From: Bradyrhizobium sp. BTAi1
GTDB lineage: Bacteria > Pseudomonadota > Alphaproteobacteria > Rhizobiales > Xanthobacteraceae
DNA: 64,000 nt
Assembly (NCBI RefSeq): GCF_000015165.1
Contig: NC_009475.1
Coordinates: 124,001-188,000, forward strand
Reading direction: 5' to 3'
In this document: in pieces, positions 1-9,121 of the stretch
How positions within the stretch are numbered: position 1 is the stretch's first letter
Layout: every line of letters starts with the position of its first letter
Notes under the pieces: model-generated
Told to the model about the DNA's origin: nothing
The model's input: only the letters and a program-made list of their open reading frames with translations
The model's database searches: none
Translations under genes and position numbers: made by a program

Positions 1-1239
1 AGGTTTGCCCTGCTCCTCGGAATATTCGCGGTCGCCGTCGGCTATGGCATTGTGATGCCGATCTTGCCCTTCGTCATCGAGCGTCTCGCGATGACTGCGG
101 ACGCCACGACCCTTTCGCGGCATACAGGATTCCTGGCGGGGGTCTATGCGCTCGCTATTTTTCTGTTCGCGCCGGCTTGGGGCAGGGTTTCGGACCAGCG
201 CGGACGGCGCCCGGTCATCGTCACGGGATTGGTCGGTTTTGCAATCACGTTGGGTATCTTCGTGCTCGCGGACAGCCTGCCGTTGCTCTACGTGGGACGC
301 TTTCTCGCCGGTCTGTTCGCGGCGGCGGTCGCGCCAGCGGCCTATGCCCTCGTTTGCGATCACGCGCCCTCCGATGAGTGGCGGGCGCACCGTTTTGCCT
401 TGATCAACGTCGCAGGCGCGGCTGGGTCATTTGCTGGGCCGACGGTAGGCGGCATGATTCTGCAGGCACGCTTTGCCGAGGCAATTGCTGGGAGGTTCAC
501 TTCGCCCGTTGTCGCGGCGGTGAGTGTTGCGTTGGCGGCAGCGTTGGCGATACAAGGCTTGGTGCCTGCGACAGCGCAGAGAAAAGATAGTGAAATGGCC
601 TTTGCGGCATCTGCACCGGGTGATCGCGAGCTCGTGCTACGTCTATGCGGCCTTATGTTTGTCACGACCGCCGCGGTCAGCGCGTTCGACGTCGGGCTGC
701 TGTTGCGAGGCAAACAGGTTCTTCGCATGGATGCCTGGCAACTAGGCGCGATGTTCGCCGAGTGCGGTTTGGTGATGCTGTTTGTTCAAGCAATTGTGTT
801 TTCGCCGCTAATCAAACCACAAACAACGCGCTGGTTTTTGACCCCCGGCCTGATTGCTTTAACCGCAGGCCTCATCGCGATCCCGTTGGCCAGCAGCTAT
901 GTGCTTACCTCCGTCGGGATTGCAGTCGTTGCTGCAGGCGCCGGCCTCGTGTATCCAATTGTGACGTATTGGGTGCCTCTCGGGTCCAACGGTACCCGAG
1001 GAGCCGATCTCGGCCGCGTAACGGCGGCTGCGAGCCTCGGGCAGGCACTCGGCTCGACTGCCGGCGGACTGCTGTTCGATGCATTGATCCTGCCAAATGC
1101 AGTCTTCAGTTCCGCTGCACTGATGGCACTGGCGGGCGCGGGTGCCAGCATTGGCCTGCCGCGCCTGTTGATGCCCCGTGATCGCATTGTCCGATCGAAC
1201 ATCCGGGCAGGTTCAGAAAATCAAAAGGATGGTGCTTAA
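1..1239 (+). CDS. MFS transporter, 5' end outside window
   Basis: The frame is open from base 1, so the true start lies upstream; the first ATG in view, at 52, is internal. The visible 412 residues are hydrophobic with many membrane helices. They carry the MFS loop 2-3 signature (GRVSDQRGRRP, around residue 60), typical of 12-helix drug or metabolite exporters of the inner membrane. The C terminus is complete. Substrate is not predictable from sequence. A frameshifted paralogue with the same SRHTG and GRRPV blocks lies at 40239-41525. Family assignment is firm; function is only 'exporter'. Confidence 0.85.
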   Translation, partial: RFALLLGIFAVAVGYGIVMPILPFVIERLAMTADATTLSRHTGFLAGVYALAIFLFAPAWGRVSDQRGRRPVIVTGLVGFAITLGIFVLADSLPLLYVGRFLAGLFAAAVAPAAYALVCDHAPSDEWRAHRFALINVAGAAGSFAGPTVGGMILQARFAEAIAGRFTSPVVAAVSVALAAALAIQGLVPATAQRKDSEMAFAASAPGDRELVLRLCGLMFVTTAAVSAFDVGLLLRGKQVLRMDAWQLGAMFAECGLVMLFVQAIVFSPLIKPQTTRWFLTPGLIALTAGLIAIPLASSYVLTSVGIAVVAAGAGLVYPIVTYWVPLGSNGTRGADLGRVTAAASLGQALGSTAGGLLFDALILPNAVFSSAALMALAGAGASIGLPRLLMPRDRIVRSNIRAGSENQKDGA

Positions 1240-1507
1240 ACGAATGGCCAAATAGCGCGTGATTTGCGTTCAACGGATTTCGTAATTTGCCCATAAGAAA
1301 TTCGAGCTCCGCTGGTACCGAAGTTCGACTTGAATGGCGAGTACAGCACGAAATAGACCCGTGCGCTTAGCGTGCAAACTTAGCCGATTCCACTAAGCGA
1401 ACCCGGGAAAGGTCGTTTGTACACATAAAAAATGAGACCGTCATGTCGACGCGACCTAGACTAAAAATTCGCTGACTGCAATATCGCCCGGCGGCGACCG
1501 ATAACGT

Positions 1508-1906
1508 TCAATGCTGGCGGAAATTGACTACGGTAGCGGCTCCGGCGATATTGGCCACTTCGATGTCGAGCTGGTAGCCCGGTTTAAGTGTGGCAAGCAA
1601 CGCCGAGTCATTGACGGCGAGGGTCATTGTCATCGCGGGCATGCGGATGCTCTTGACTGCCACATGAGAGACCTCGATTCTCTGAGCGAGAACGTTTATC
1701 TTCTTCACTTGGGCGCTGACCCAAGCAGTCTGCAGGGAGTTTGGTTGAAGAACTCGTCGGGCCGCCAACATGCGGGCAGTGTGCTCGGGAGTTCCGTACT
1801 TTGAAGGCGCACTGTTCGACGCACCGGCCTCCGCGCGGTTGGATACCAGAAATTCCGCAGATATGATCGAAAGTGTCGCGACTATTGCAATAAAGCCCTT
1901 GAACAT
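1508..1906 (-). CDS. CusF-like periplasmic copper/silver-binding protein
   Basis: A 132-residue protein with an N-terminal signal peptide ending near the AEA at residues 25-27. The C-terminal half matches the CusF fold, a small beta-barrel that binds Cu(I)/Ag(I) in the periplasm and passes it to a CusCBA-type pump. The expected ligands are visible: His81 and the Met cluster MPAMTM (Met89, Met92, Met94). The Trp that caps copper in E. coli CusF appears replaced by Met89. No cusABC pump genes are adjacent, so it stands alone here; copA/copB lie 16 kb away. An inverted repeat GTGCA-N5-TGCAC at 1948-1962 lies just upstream and could be an operator. Confidence 0.8.
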   Translation of the reverse strand: MFKGFIAIVATLSIISAEFLVSNRAEAGASNSAPSKYGTPEHTARMLAARRVLQPNSLQTAWVSAQVKKINVLAQRIEVSHVAVKSIRMPAMTMTLAVNDSALLATLKPGYQLDIEVANIAGAATVVNFRQH

Positions 1907-2218
1907 TGACCCCTCAGATCTGGCTTCGAACGACGCTTAAACTAGCGGTGCAACTGCTGCACGCGTAGCTTCTGTTAACGCCCACACAAGTTAGCGATGC
2001 ACGACATTCAAAGTCGAGTAATTTTGGCGCTACATTTCATAGCAATAAAAGAGCTAAAACCAAAAAATTGCAGCTTCTTGCTTACACATTCATCAATTCG
2101 ATGCTCGACTCTGGAGTCAGAGTTCGAACAGGGCTATTTTGGAGCTAGTTAATAATGTATTGTTACTTGGCTTCGTTGAAGATCCATCAGCGGATGGCCG
2201 AAGATGCGCTCCTAACCG
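1907..2218. other. Intergenic region, no gene seen
   Basis: This AT-richer stretch separates the divergent CusF-like and HupH-like genes and should hold both promoters. The only structure noted is a GTGCA-N5-TGCAC inverted repeat at 1948-1962. No FNR-type box was found here. Confidence 0.5.
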
Positions 2219-2620
2219 ATGGCTGGACACGTGACTTCTGCAGCTGAGGCAATGATCCGTGCGCTGTTCGCTGAGATCCTCGCGAAATTGGAGAGCCTGC
2301 TCGCGACCGGAGAAACGAATCGCATCGACCTAAGACGATTGCCACTGCCCGCTGATGGTCTTCATAAGATTCGGGACTTTCTCGGGGAAGGCGAAGTCCA
2401 TGCGACGGTACGCGGCGTAGGCTCGTGCATTTTCCAAGAAACGCGCACGTACGGCGTATGGTGGATGACCCAACGCAACACCGCGGGCGACGTCATCGGC
2501 GAGTTCATCGAGGTCGCACGGGTCCCCGAGCTGTTGAAGTCTGGGGATGTCGAGATACGCGACTCCGTCGAAGACCTACGAATGCGGCTTGCAACGGTGG
2601 GAGTTCACGGCTCGATCTAA
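2219..2620 (+). CDS. HupH-like hydrogenase expression protein, single C-terminal domain
   Basis: This 133-residue protein resembles the C-terminal domain of HupH/HyaF, an accessory factor for uptake-hydrogenase assembly. Recognisable blocks are LLATGETNRIDLRRLPL (about residues 27-43), the LGEGEV motif, and GVWW followed by GEFIEVARVPE. Normal HupH is about 280 residues with two related halves; only one is present. It converges on hypE, with 19 bp between stop codons, so it belongs to the hydrogenase locus but is transcribed from its own promoter. ATG at 2219 is used; an in-frame ATG at 2252 is also possible. Either a short stand-alone form or a remnant of a longer gene. Confidence 0.75.
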   Translation: MAGHVTSAAEAMIRALFAEILAKLESLLATGETNRIDLRRLPLPADGLHKIRDFLGEGEVHATVRGVGSCIFQETRTYGVWWMTQRNTAGDVIGEFIEVARVPELLKSGDVEIRDSVEDLRMRLATVGVHGSI

Positions 2621-2639
2621 TAATAACATAAGCCGCGCC

Positions 2640-3680
2640 TCAGCAAATTCGCGGCAGAGGATCGGCTTCGAGTTCCTCGATCAACCGCTCCCCGCCGATC
2701 TCCGTCTCCAGTACGACGTATGGTTCCTCGCAGCCGACCGTGCCGATCTCCACGGCGTCCGGCGATTGTCCGGGACCTCGCATGGCCGCCAACGCGGCGG
2801 GCGCCGAGGCAGGATCAACCACGGCAACGACGCGGCCTTCACTCGCAAGATACAACGGGTTGTAACCGAGCATTTCGCATACCGCTCGTACTTGATCGCG
2901 GATCGGGATAGCCGGCTCGGACAATCGGATGCCCATACCCGTGTGCCGAACGATCTCATGCGCCACGGTCGCCAATCCGCCGCGGGTCGGATCACGCATG
3001 AAACGTAGTCCGGGCACGTCGACAAGCGCGCGCGTCACCGGCAACACGCTTGCCGAGTCCGAGACGAGATCGCCGCGGAGCCCGAATTGGCCGCGAGCCA
3101 AAAGGACGGCGGTGCCGTGATCTCCCACCGGTCCGCTTACCAAGATGTGGTCGCCGGCTGCAATCCGCCCCAGACCGAGATCAAGACCGGCGCGGCGGAG
3201 TCCGACCCCCGACGTTGCCAGATAAACCCCGCCGCCCTCGCCTCTCCGGACCACTTTGGTGTCGCCTGCGACGACCTTGACGCCGGCCTCCGTGGCCGCC
3301 GCGGCCATGGATGCGGTCAGCCGATCCAGCAGGCCCAGATCGAGCCCCTCTTCGAGGAAGCAGTTAAGCGTTAGATACAACGGTTCCGCTCCGGACACCG
3401 CGAGGTCGTTTACAGTGCCATGCACCGCCAAGCTTCCGATGTTGCCCCCGGGAAATTCCAGCGGGTCGACTGTGAACCCGTCCGTGGTGATCATCGGCGT
3501 GGCGCCTGTCGGCAAAGGCGGCAAAGCCGCGGCGTCGGCATCGGTATCGAGCAGCGCATTCCCCAAGTGGCGGACGAACAACTCCTCGATCAACTGGCGC
3601 ATCCGCCGTCCGCCATTGCCGTGGGCCAATGACACGCGGCCATCAGACGAGGCGAAGTCGCCTTTTCCCTGCGAGTTCAT
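2640..3680 (-). CDS. hypE: Hydrogenase maturation protein HypE
   Basis: HypE dehydrates the thiocarbamate made by HypF on its own C-terminal cysteine to thiocyanate, the source of the CN ligands of the NiFe active-site iron. The 346-residue protein has the PurM/AIR-synthase fold. Visible features are an N-terminal HGNGG motif, VVAGDTKVV, RDPTRGG, and the obligatory C-terminal PRIC ending with the acceptor cysteine. Its ATG overlaps the hypF stop by 4 bp (ATGA), indicating translational coupling. It is the last gene of the hup-hyp operon. Full length and apparently functional. Confidence 0.97.
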   Translation of the reverse strand: MNSQGKGDFASSDGRVSLAHGNGGRRMRQLIEELFVRHLGNALLDTDADAAALPPLPTGATPMITTDGFTVDPLEFPGGNIGSLAVHGTVNDLAVSGAEPLYLTLNCFLEEGLDLGLLDRLTASMAAAATEAGVKVVAGDTKVVRRGEGGGVYLATSGVGLRRAGLDLGLGRIAAGDHILVSGPVGDHGTAVLLARGQFGLRGDLVSDSASVLPVTRALVDVPGLRFMRDPTRGGLATVAHEIVRHTGMGIRLSEPAIPIRDQVRAVCEMLGYNPLYLASEGRVVAVVDPASAPAALAAMRGPGQSPDAVEIGTVGCEEPYVVLETEIGGERLIEELEADPLPRIC

Positions 3681-5944
3681 GTGCCCGCACTCCTGGCCGC
3701 GAACTCGACCGCCTGTCCAAAACTGAGGCCGCCGTCGTTCGGCGGCACGCGTTCGTGGAGCAGTATCTCGAAACCATCACACTTCAGCAAGGCGACCGCG
3801 CGCTCCGTAAGCAGCCGATTCTGAAACACGCCGCCGGTCAGACCCACCGAATTTGTGCCGTCCACGGAGCGCCGATATCTCGCGTCGGCCAGGATTGTGG
3901 CGGCCAGAGCCGCGTGAAACGCCGCCGCGCGGCGGCTGACGGGCACCTCCGCCTCCAGCAATAGCGGCACGAGCGGTGTCCAATCCATGATGCGGAGATC
4001 GCCAGCCTCAAGCACCGGAAGCGGCGAGGCGTCTGGCAGGCTACCGGCGATGCTTTCGACCAACGCCGGAGCATGCCCGTCATAGCTCACCGCCTCTGCG
4101 AGGCCGAGCAGCGCCGCGGCCGCATCGAACAATCGACCCACGGCGCTCGTTTCAAGCGTGCCGGACTTCGTCTCCCACACACGACGGACGTCGACAAATT
4201 CGGGCCGGTGGTTGCCCCAGTCGATGCCGGCTTCCCAGCAAACCGAACAGGCGCTGCGCCATGGCTCGAGGGCGACGCGATCACCACCAACCAAGCGGAT
4301 CGGACGGATTGTCCCGACGCGCCGCCAGCGACCGGGAGATCCCATCAGCGTCTCGCCGCCCCATGACGTTCCGTCCTGACCGAATCCCAAACCGTCCCAT
4401 GCAAACACCAGCATCGGCGCCTCTCTGCCGTGCTCCCCTGCCAGCGCAGACGCGTGCGCAAGGTGATGCTGGATCGCCGCAGACTTCAGGCGTTGCCGAG
4501 ATGTCCACCGAGTACTGGTGAAATCGGGATGGGCATCGTGAACGATGTGTCGCGCGACGGTGCCATAGAGCGATTGAAGGCCGTTCGCGGCCTGCTCAAA
4601 GACGCGCAAGGAGCGCATGTTGCCCATATCCCCAATATGGGGGGAGATCACGATCCGATCGCCGAACGCCAAAGCGACCGTTGTCTTCAACTGGCCGCCG
4701 CACGCCAAGATGGGTTCGGGCAACAGATATGGAGTCTTGATCGTCAGGGGTGCCGTTCCCCGTCCGAGCCGCAGGGACTTCATTTGTCCGGCGATGACCT
4801 GCACGACTGGATCGTCTGCGGGGCGTTCGATTGCTCGGTCATGATGCAGAAAGCCGTCGCAGCAGCGGGCCAGCCGACGTTCAACGTCCGCCGCATCCGT
4901 GAGCACTGGCTCACCGCTGATATTGGCGCTGGTGGCGACCACCGGTTTTTCAAACGCGTCGAGCAGTAAGTGATGCAACGGACTGTATGGCAGCATCAGG
5001 CCCACATACGCCATTCCTGAGGCCACAGCGGGCGCAAGAGGCGACTCCGGACGCTTGCGGACGAGGACGATCGGACGGGAGGGATCAAGCAGCGCAGCTT
5101 CTTCGACCACGTCAATTGCCGCCAGACGTCGCCATGCGAGCTTATCGTCCGTCGGCACCATGACGGCAAACGGCTTGTGCGGTCTATTTTTGGATTGCCG
5201 CAGTCGAGCCACCGCACTCTCGCGCGTAGCGTCACACAGGAGGTGATAGCCACCGATTCCCTTTACGGCCACCGTCAAGCCGCGCCGCAAAAGATCGACA
5301 GCCGCGGCCAGAGCATCGTCGTTTTCGACCGCGAGGTCGCCGTCTGCGGCGACGAACCGCAAGCGCGGCCCACAATCCGGACAGGCGATTGGCTCGGCGT
5401 GGAACCGGCGGTCATTAGGGTCGGCGTACTCCCCGCGGCAGCGCCGACACAACGCGAAATCCGCCATCGTGGTGTTCGCGCGATCATAGGGAAGCTTGCG
5501 AATGATAGTATAACGTGGGCCGCACTGCGTGCAATTTGCAAAGGGATAACGGTATCTACGAGCGGTGGGATCATGAATCTCTGCAAGACAATCTTCGCAA
5601 ATCGATTGATCTGGCGCGAGCTCGACCGCGCTGAGTCCTCCACTTCCACTTTCGACAATTAAGAAATCGTCGAACTCGTCGGTATAAGTCGGAACGATTG
5701 ATTCAATCTGTGGCCTTGCGAATGCCGGAGCCTTGGCAATCAGATCCATGGCGAATTGATCTAGGCTACCCCGGTCGCCGCGCACGAGAATCTGAACGTG
5801 GCCTGAGTAGTTACGGACCCATCCGGCAAGCCCCAACTGCTTAGCCAAACGCTGGACAAATGGCCTGAAGCCAACGCCCTGAACACGTCCGACAACCTCG
5901 ATGCTGCGGCCTTCCAAAGCCGCAATTTGGGAAGCCTCAGGCAC
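3677..5944 (-). CDS. hypF: Carbamoyltransferase HypF
   Basis: HypF converts carbamoyl phosphate and ATP to a carbamoyl group on the HypE C-terminal cysteine, the first step of cyanide-ligand synthesis. The 755-residue protein has all expected parts in order: an N-terminal acylphosphatase domain (VQGVGFRPFVQ near residue 20), paired zinc-finger motifs (CEDC/CTQC and CRRC/CPDC), a YrdC-like domain, and a C-terminal Kae1-like carbamoyltransferase domain with HHLAHASA. The start is GTG at 5944, one base after the protease stop. It overlaps hypE by 4 bp. Length is normal for the family. Confidence 0.97.
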   Translation of the reverse strand: MPEASQIAALEGRSIEVVGRVQGVGFRPFVQRLAKQLGLAGWVRNYSGHVQILVRGDRGSLDQFAMDLIAKAPAFARPQIESIVPTYTDEFDDFLIVESGSGGLSAVELAPDQSICEDCLAEIHDPTARRYRYPFANCTQCGPRYTIIRKLPYDRANTTMADFALCRRCRGEYADPNDRRFHAEPIACPDCGPRLRFVAADGDLAVENDDALAAAVDLLRRGLTVAVKGIGGYHLLCDATRESAVARLRQSKNRPHKPFAVMVPTDDKLAWRRLAAIDVVEEAALLDPSRPIVLVRKRPESPLAPAVASGMAYVGLMLPYSPLHHLLLDAFEKPVVATSANISGEPVLTDAADVERRLARCCDGFLHHDRAIERPADDPVVQVIAGQMKSLRLGRGTAPLTIKTPYLLPEPILACGGQLKTTVALAFGDRIVISPHIGDMGNMRSLRVFEQAANGLQSLYGTVARHIVHDAHPDFTSTRWTSRQRLKSAAIQHHLAHASALAGEHGREAPMLVFAWDGLGFGQDGTSWGGETLMGSPGRWRRVGTIRPIRLVGGDRVALEPWRSACSVCWEAGIDWGNHRPEFVDVRRVWETKSGTLETSAVGRLFDAAAALLGLAEAVSYDGHAPALVESIAGSLPDASPLPVLEAGDLRIMDWTPLVPLLLEAEVPVSRRAAAFHAALAATILADARYRRSVDGTNSVGLTGGVFQNRLLTERAVALLKCDGFEILLHERVPPNDGGLSFGQAVEFAARSAGT

Positions 5945-5945
5945 G

Positions 5946-6458
5946 CTAAACGTCCTCGACTGGCCGATCGCACCACTGCCTCGCTAAGCGAATGGCGAGA
6001 CCAGACACCTGCGAAATCGCAGCAGCGACCGGCGAAGTCGGCTCCTCGCCCCAATCGATGCGCAGCGGTTGAATCCCGATCAGCGCTCGGTGACTTGGTA
6101 GACAACCATCAAGGCGCGCCATATCAAACAATTCTCGTAGCCCGACCTCGTGCGCGGTGTGCTTTGAGCTTCCAAGGAACCGATCCAGTTCGTCTCCGAC
6201 GAAACAACGGAACGAGCCCGGCGAACTGCCGAGATTGGCGGCATCAATGACGATCAGGCGCTTGGCCGCTTCAATGACCGGAACGAGATTAAAGCTCAGG
6301 GTTCCGCCATCGACTAGCTCGATATCGTCGCAGTCTCCAGCGAGGTCTTGCAGCCGCCGTACGACGTGAACACCGATTCCCTCATCGGCGAGCAGGGTAT
6401 TTCCCACGCCAAGTATGGTCACACCGGGACGTTGCTCAGCCTGAAGCGCGCAAGTCAT
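5946..6458 (-). CDS. Hydrogenase maturation endopeptidase (HupD/HybD type)
   Basis: This protease removes the C-terminal extension of the large subunit once nickel is inserted. The core begins TILGVGNTLLADEGIG, and the three metal-sensing residues of the HybD/HycI family are visible: Glu in ADEGIG, Asp in VDGG and His in KHTAHEVG. I place the start at the ATG at 6458, which overlaps the hypD stop as ATGA; the longer upstream frame lies inside hypD. That gives 170 residues, normal for the family. The likely substrate is HupL, whose C terminus has the expected cleavable tail. The position between hypD and hypF, rather than next to hupL, is unusual. Confidence 0.92.
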   Translation of the reverse strand: MTCALQAEQRPGVTILGVGNTLLADEGIGVHVVRRLQDLAGDCDDIELVDGGTLSFNLVPVIEAAKRLIVIDAANLGSSPGSFRCFVGDELDRFLGSSKHTAHEVGLRELFDMARLDGCLPSHRALIGIQPLRIDWGEEPTSPVAAAISQVSGLAIRLARQWCDRPVEDV

Positions 6459-7594
6459 CCCACCTCCCTGAGAGCCGGCCCAACCGACCCTGAGCGGGAT
6501 CTCGCGCCATGTCGATGGCCCGCACTCCACCAAACATGGCAGGCTCCCTCGTCGGAAACCATGCAGGGGCCGATGGGTGTCGCGGGCGTGCAAGCGGCGC
6601 CATAGAGCCGGCAGTCGGTTGGCAACACTTTTCCAAGGATGACCCTGGCACAGTCGCAGCCGGGCGGCATTTCGCCGCGACGCAGCCGTTCCTTGCCGTT
6701 CTCCAACGGAAAGCGAAGCCTTGCGTCGTGCGCGGCGAACTCGGGAAGCAGCCGGTAGCCAGAACGTGCAATGGACCCTATACCCCGCCAGTCCGCATCG
6801 ACCACTTCCATGGTCTCAGCGATGCAACGGCGCGCCGTCGGGTTGCCGCCCGGCCTGACGCTCTCGCGGTAACAATTGTCGAGGAAGACCCGGCCATCGG
6901 CGATCTGACGCAACGTCGAATAGATCGCGGCCAAGAGGCTTTCCGAGGTGAAGCCGGCTATAGCGGCAGGCATGTCGTGATCGCGGACGACGAAATCCCA
7001 CTCTTCCGGCCCCATGACCGTGGCTACATGACCCGGCGCAATCAGGGCCTGGAAGCCGGGCCGCTCGGACTGCAACAGCATCGCGACCGCCGGCCAGGTC
7101 AGCCGCCCCGACACCAGGAGCAGCAGATTTCGCGGTAGTTCCTGGCTTATCAACGCCGCCACCGGGGCGAGCGTGGTCTCAAAGCCGGCAACGAAAAATA
7201 CGATTGAGCGCGTCGGATTGTCTTTGGCGATCGCGGCAGCTTCCATTGGGCTGGCGATGGGTCGGATGTCGGCGCCTGCAGCCTTGGCCTGTTCAAGCGA
7301 CCTCGGCTGTCCCTTGGGCTCATTGACCGGCACCCGCAACATATCCCCGAATGCGACCAGAATGACCCGCTCAGACAGGGCTAGGCGTATGGCCTCGAAA
7401 ACGTCTTCTTCGGGACAAACACAAACCGGACATCCCGGGCCCGGAATCAGATTCACACCCGATGGCATTAGCGCTCTGAGCCCTGCCGCCGCCAACGTCC
7501 GCTCATGACCGCCACACACGTTGAGGATTCCGACCGGCCGGGTGAGCGGAAGATCGTGGATGCGCTTGAGCCAGGCCCGTGCAGGCGTTGTCAT
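6455..7594 (-). CDS. hypD: Hydrogenase maturation protein HypD
   Basis: HypD is an Fe-S protein that, with HypC, is the scaffold on which Fe(CN)2CO is built. Key motifs are present: VCGGHE near the N terminus, GPGCPVCVCP with clustered cysteines, the FFVAGFETT block, and GCDCARVILGK followed by C-terminal cysteines that ligate the [4Fe-4S] cluster. ATG at 7594 is chosen because it overlaps the hypB stop (ATGA) and gives the normal length of about 379 residues; upstream in-frame sequence belongs to hypB. The N terminus (MTTPARAWLKR) is slightly shorter than in E. coli HypD. Confidence 0.96.
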   Translation of the reverse strand: MTTPARAWLKRIHDLPLTRPVGILNVCGGHERTLAAAGLRALMPSGVNLIPGPGCPVCVCPEEDVFEAIRLALSERVILVAFGDMLRVPVNEPKGQPRSLEQAKAAGADIRPIASPMEAAAIAKDNPTRSIVFFVAGFETTLAPVAALISQELPRNLLLLVSGRLTWPAVAMLLQSERPGFQALIAPGHVATVMGPEEWDFVVRDHDMPAAIAGFTSESLLAAIYSTLRQIADGRVFLDNCYRESVRPGGNPTARRCIAETMEVVDADWRGIGSIARSGYRLLPEFAAHDARLRFPLENGKERLRRGEMPPGCDCARVILGKVLPTDCRLYGAACTPATPIGPCMVSDEGACHVWWSAGHRHGARSRSGSVGPALREVG

Positions 7595-8430
7595 GGCCTT
7601 CGTCCCGCGGCGGACACCGGATGGACGTGCGTGTGATAACGCTTCTCCACCCCGGCCAACTTCGACCCACGATCGCCTCGGCGACGCTCCGCCACGGTTT
7701 TGCGCAGCCATTCGATCCATCCGCTTTGACCCTCCGATCGGCGGGCTGTCGTTTCAAACAGAGGTCCGCCGTATCCCGAGGCTTTGAGCGCCGCCGCGGC
7801 ACGCGCCGGGCTGAACTCTTCAAGATAAGGAAGCAGATCAGTCTTGGTCAGGACGACCAGGTCACTGCCTCGAAACATCACGGGATATTTTGACGGCTTG
7901 TCATCTCCCTCGGTCACCGACAAAAGGGTGACGTTGAAGTGCTGCCCGAGATCGAAGGCAGCCGGACATACCAGATTGCCAACGTTCTCGATAAACACAA
8001 CGTCCAGATCATCAAGTTCGAGATGATGGAGTGCATCGTGCACCATCACCGCATCGAGATGACATGCGCTACCGGTATTGATTTGAATCGCAGGTACGCC
8101 TTTTGCCTTGATGCGGTTGGCGTCATTCTGGGTCTCGAGATCACCTTCGATCACCGCGATCGCGAGCTCTGTGCCGAGGCGATCGATGGTGGCTTCCAGT
8201 AGCGACGTCTTGCCGGCCCCGGGCGATGACATCAGATTGATAGCAAGCACGCCATGCCGGTCAAAGTGTTCGCGGTTGTGCAGTGCCTCCTTGCGATTCG
8301 CATCGAGCAAATCGGCGACGAGATGCGTGACGGACGGATCGCGTCGCCGGACCGTCACATCAACTTGCCCTCCAGTAGAATCGTGCAAGCGATGTTCGTC
8401 GGGCGCCGCGCAACCACAGTCCTTACACAT
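7591..8430 (-). CDS. hypB: Nickel-handling GTPase HypB
   Basis: HypB is a SIMIBI-class GTPase that works with HypA to load nickel into the large subunit. The 279-residue protein starts with the high-affinity metal motif MCKDCGC. It then has the P-loop SSPGAGKTS (residues 68-76), EGDLETQNDA, the nickel/zinc-site region GSACHLDA, and NVGNLVCPA followed by TKTDLL for guanine binding. The long His-rich stretch found in rhizobial HypB is absent, so nickel storage is not expected. It overlaps hypA by 8 bp and hypD by 4 bp. Confidence 0.97.
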   Translation of the reverse strand: MCKDCGCAAPDEHRLHDSTGGQVDVTVRRRDPSVTHLVADLLDANRKEALHNREHFDRHGVLAINLMSSPGAGKTSLLEATIDRLGTELAIAVIEGDLETQNDANRIKAKGVPAIQINTGSACHLDAVMVHDALHHLELDDLDVVFIENVGNLVCPAAFDLGQHFNVTLLSVTEGDDKPSKYPVMFRGSDLVVLTKTDLLPYLEEFSPARAAAALKASGYGGPLFETTARRSEGQSGWIEWLRKTVAERRRGDRGSKLAGVEKRYHTHVHPVSAAGRRP

Positions 8431-8860
8431 GCGAACCTCCCTTTTTGCTGTCAGAAAGACCAGCGCCGATCACCTGCGATTGGCGCGCATTCTTCACTGC
8501 TGGTCTATCATAGTCCGTGACATCCATCTCGATCGCCGACAGAATTAGTTCCTCACCCTCAATGACCCGCGCCCGATACCCGCCGCAATGCGCGCACAGC
8601 AACCTGTTCACCGCTACTTCGCCTTCCGCCCCGCATGCCAGGCAGCGGATGCGTACAGGGGCCAAATCGACATTCAGTTCGGCACTCTGTGCAATGGTGC
8701 CAATTCTCGCTACCGCGAATGCCCGCTTCAGCAATCCGGGTTCGACGCCGGACAGCGGGCCGACGCGAACGGAGACGGACCATACGGCCGTCGCTTCCGC
8801 GGCAAAAGCCACACGTTCCACTTCACCAATCAGAGCCAGACAGACAGACAGTTCATGCAT
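8423..8860 (-). CDS. hypA: Nickel metallochaperone HypA
   Basis: HypA delivers nickel to the hydrogenase large subunit together with HypB. The start at 8860 gives the invariant N-terminal MHE nickel motif; a longer upstream frame overlaps hypC and is not needed. The zinc-ribbon cysteines CLAC and CAHC are visible near residues 75 and 94. At 145 residues it is longer than typical (about 115) because of a C-terminal tail after the conserved EMDV. It overlaps hypC by 8 bp and hypB by 8 bp. Confidence 0.95.
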   Translation of the reverse strand: MHELSVCLALIGEVERVAFAAEATAVWSVSVRVGPLSGVEPGLLKRAFAVARIGTIAQSAELNVDLAPVRIRCLACGAEGEVAVNRLLCAHCGGYRARVIEGEELILSAIEMDVTDYDRPAVKNARQSQVIGAGLSDSKKGGSHV

Positions 8861-9092
8861 GTCGCCCGTCCGTTGCAGCAAGCACCGCGTCGAATGTCTC
8901 CCAATAACGTTGGGTCTCGGCGAGGTCGAGGACCTCGATCGCGTAGCCAAAATGAACGAGCACGTGATCACCCACCGAGACCGGTCGGTCCTGCAGGAGA
9001 AACAGGCTGACGTCGCGCGACACTCCCTTGATCTCGCAGCGCGCAAGGAAACCTTCGATCGACTCGATCCGCATCGGTATCGCCAGACACAT
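8853..9092 (-). CDS. hypC: Hydrogenase assembly chaperone HypC
   Basis: A 79-residue OB-fold chaperone that binds HypD during assembly of Fe(CN)2CO and then the large-subunit precursor. The N-terminal MCLAIP with the essential Cys2 is intact, and the conserved GDHVLVHFGYAIEVLD block follows. A GGAG ribosome-binding site precedes the ATG. It lies 29 bp downstream of the c-type cytochrome gene and overlaps hypA by 8 bp, placing it in the same operon as hupSL. Only one HypC/HupF-type protein is in view. Confidence 0.96.
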   Translation of the reverse strand: MCLAIPMRIESIEGFLARCEIKGVSRDVSLFLLQDRPVSVGDHVLVHFGYAIEVLDLAETQRYWETFDAVLAATDGRHA

Positions 9093-9121
9093 GGTGCGGC
9101 TCCAAATAAAAGGCTGCTTGG

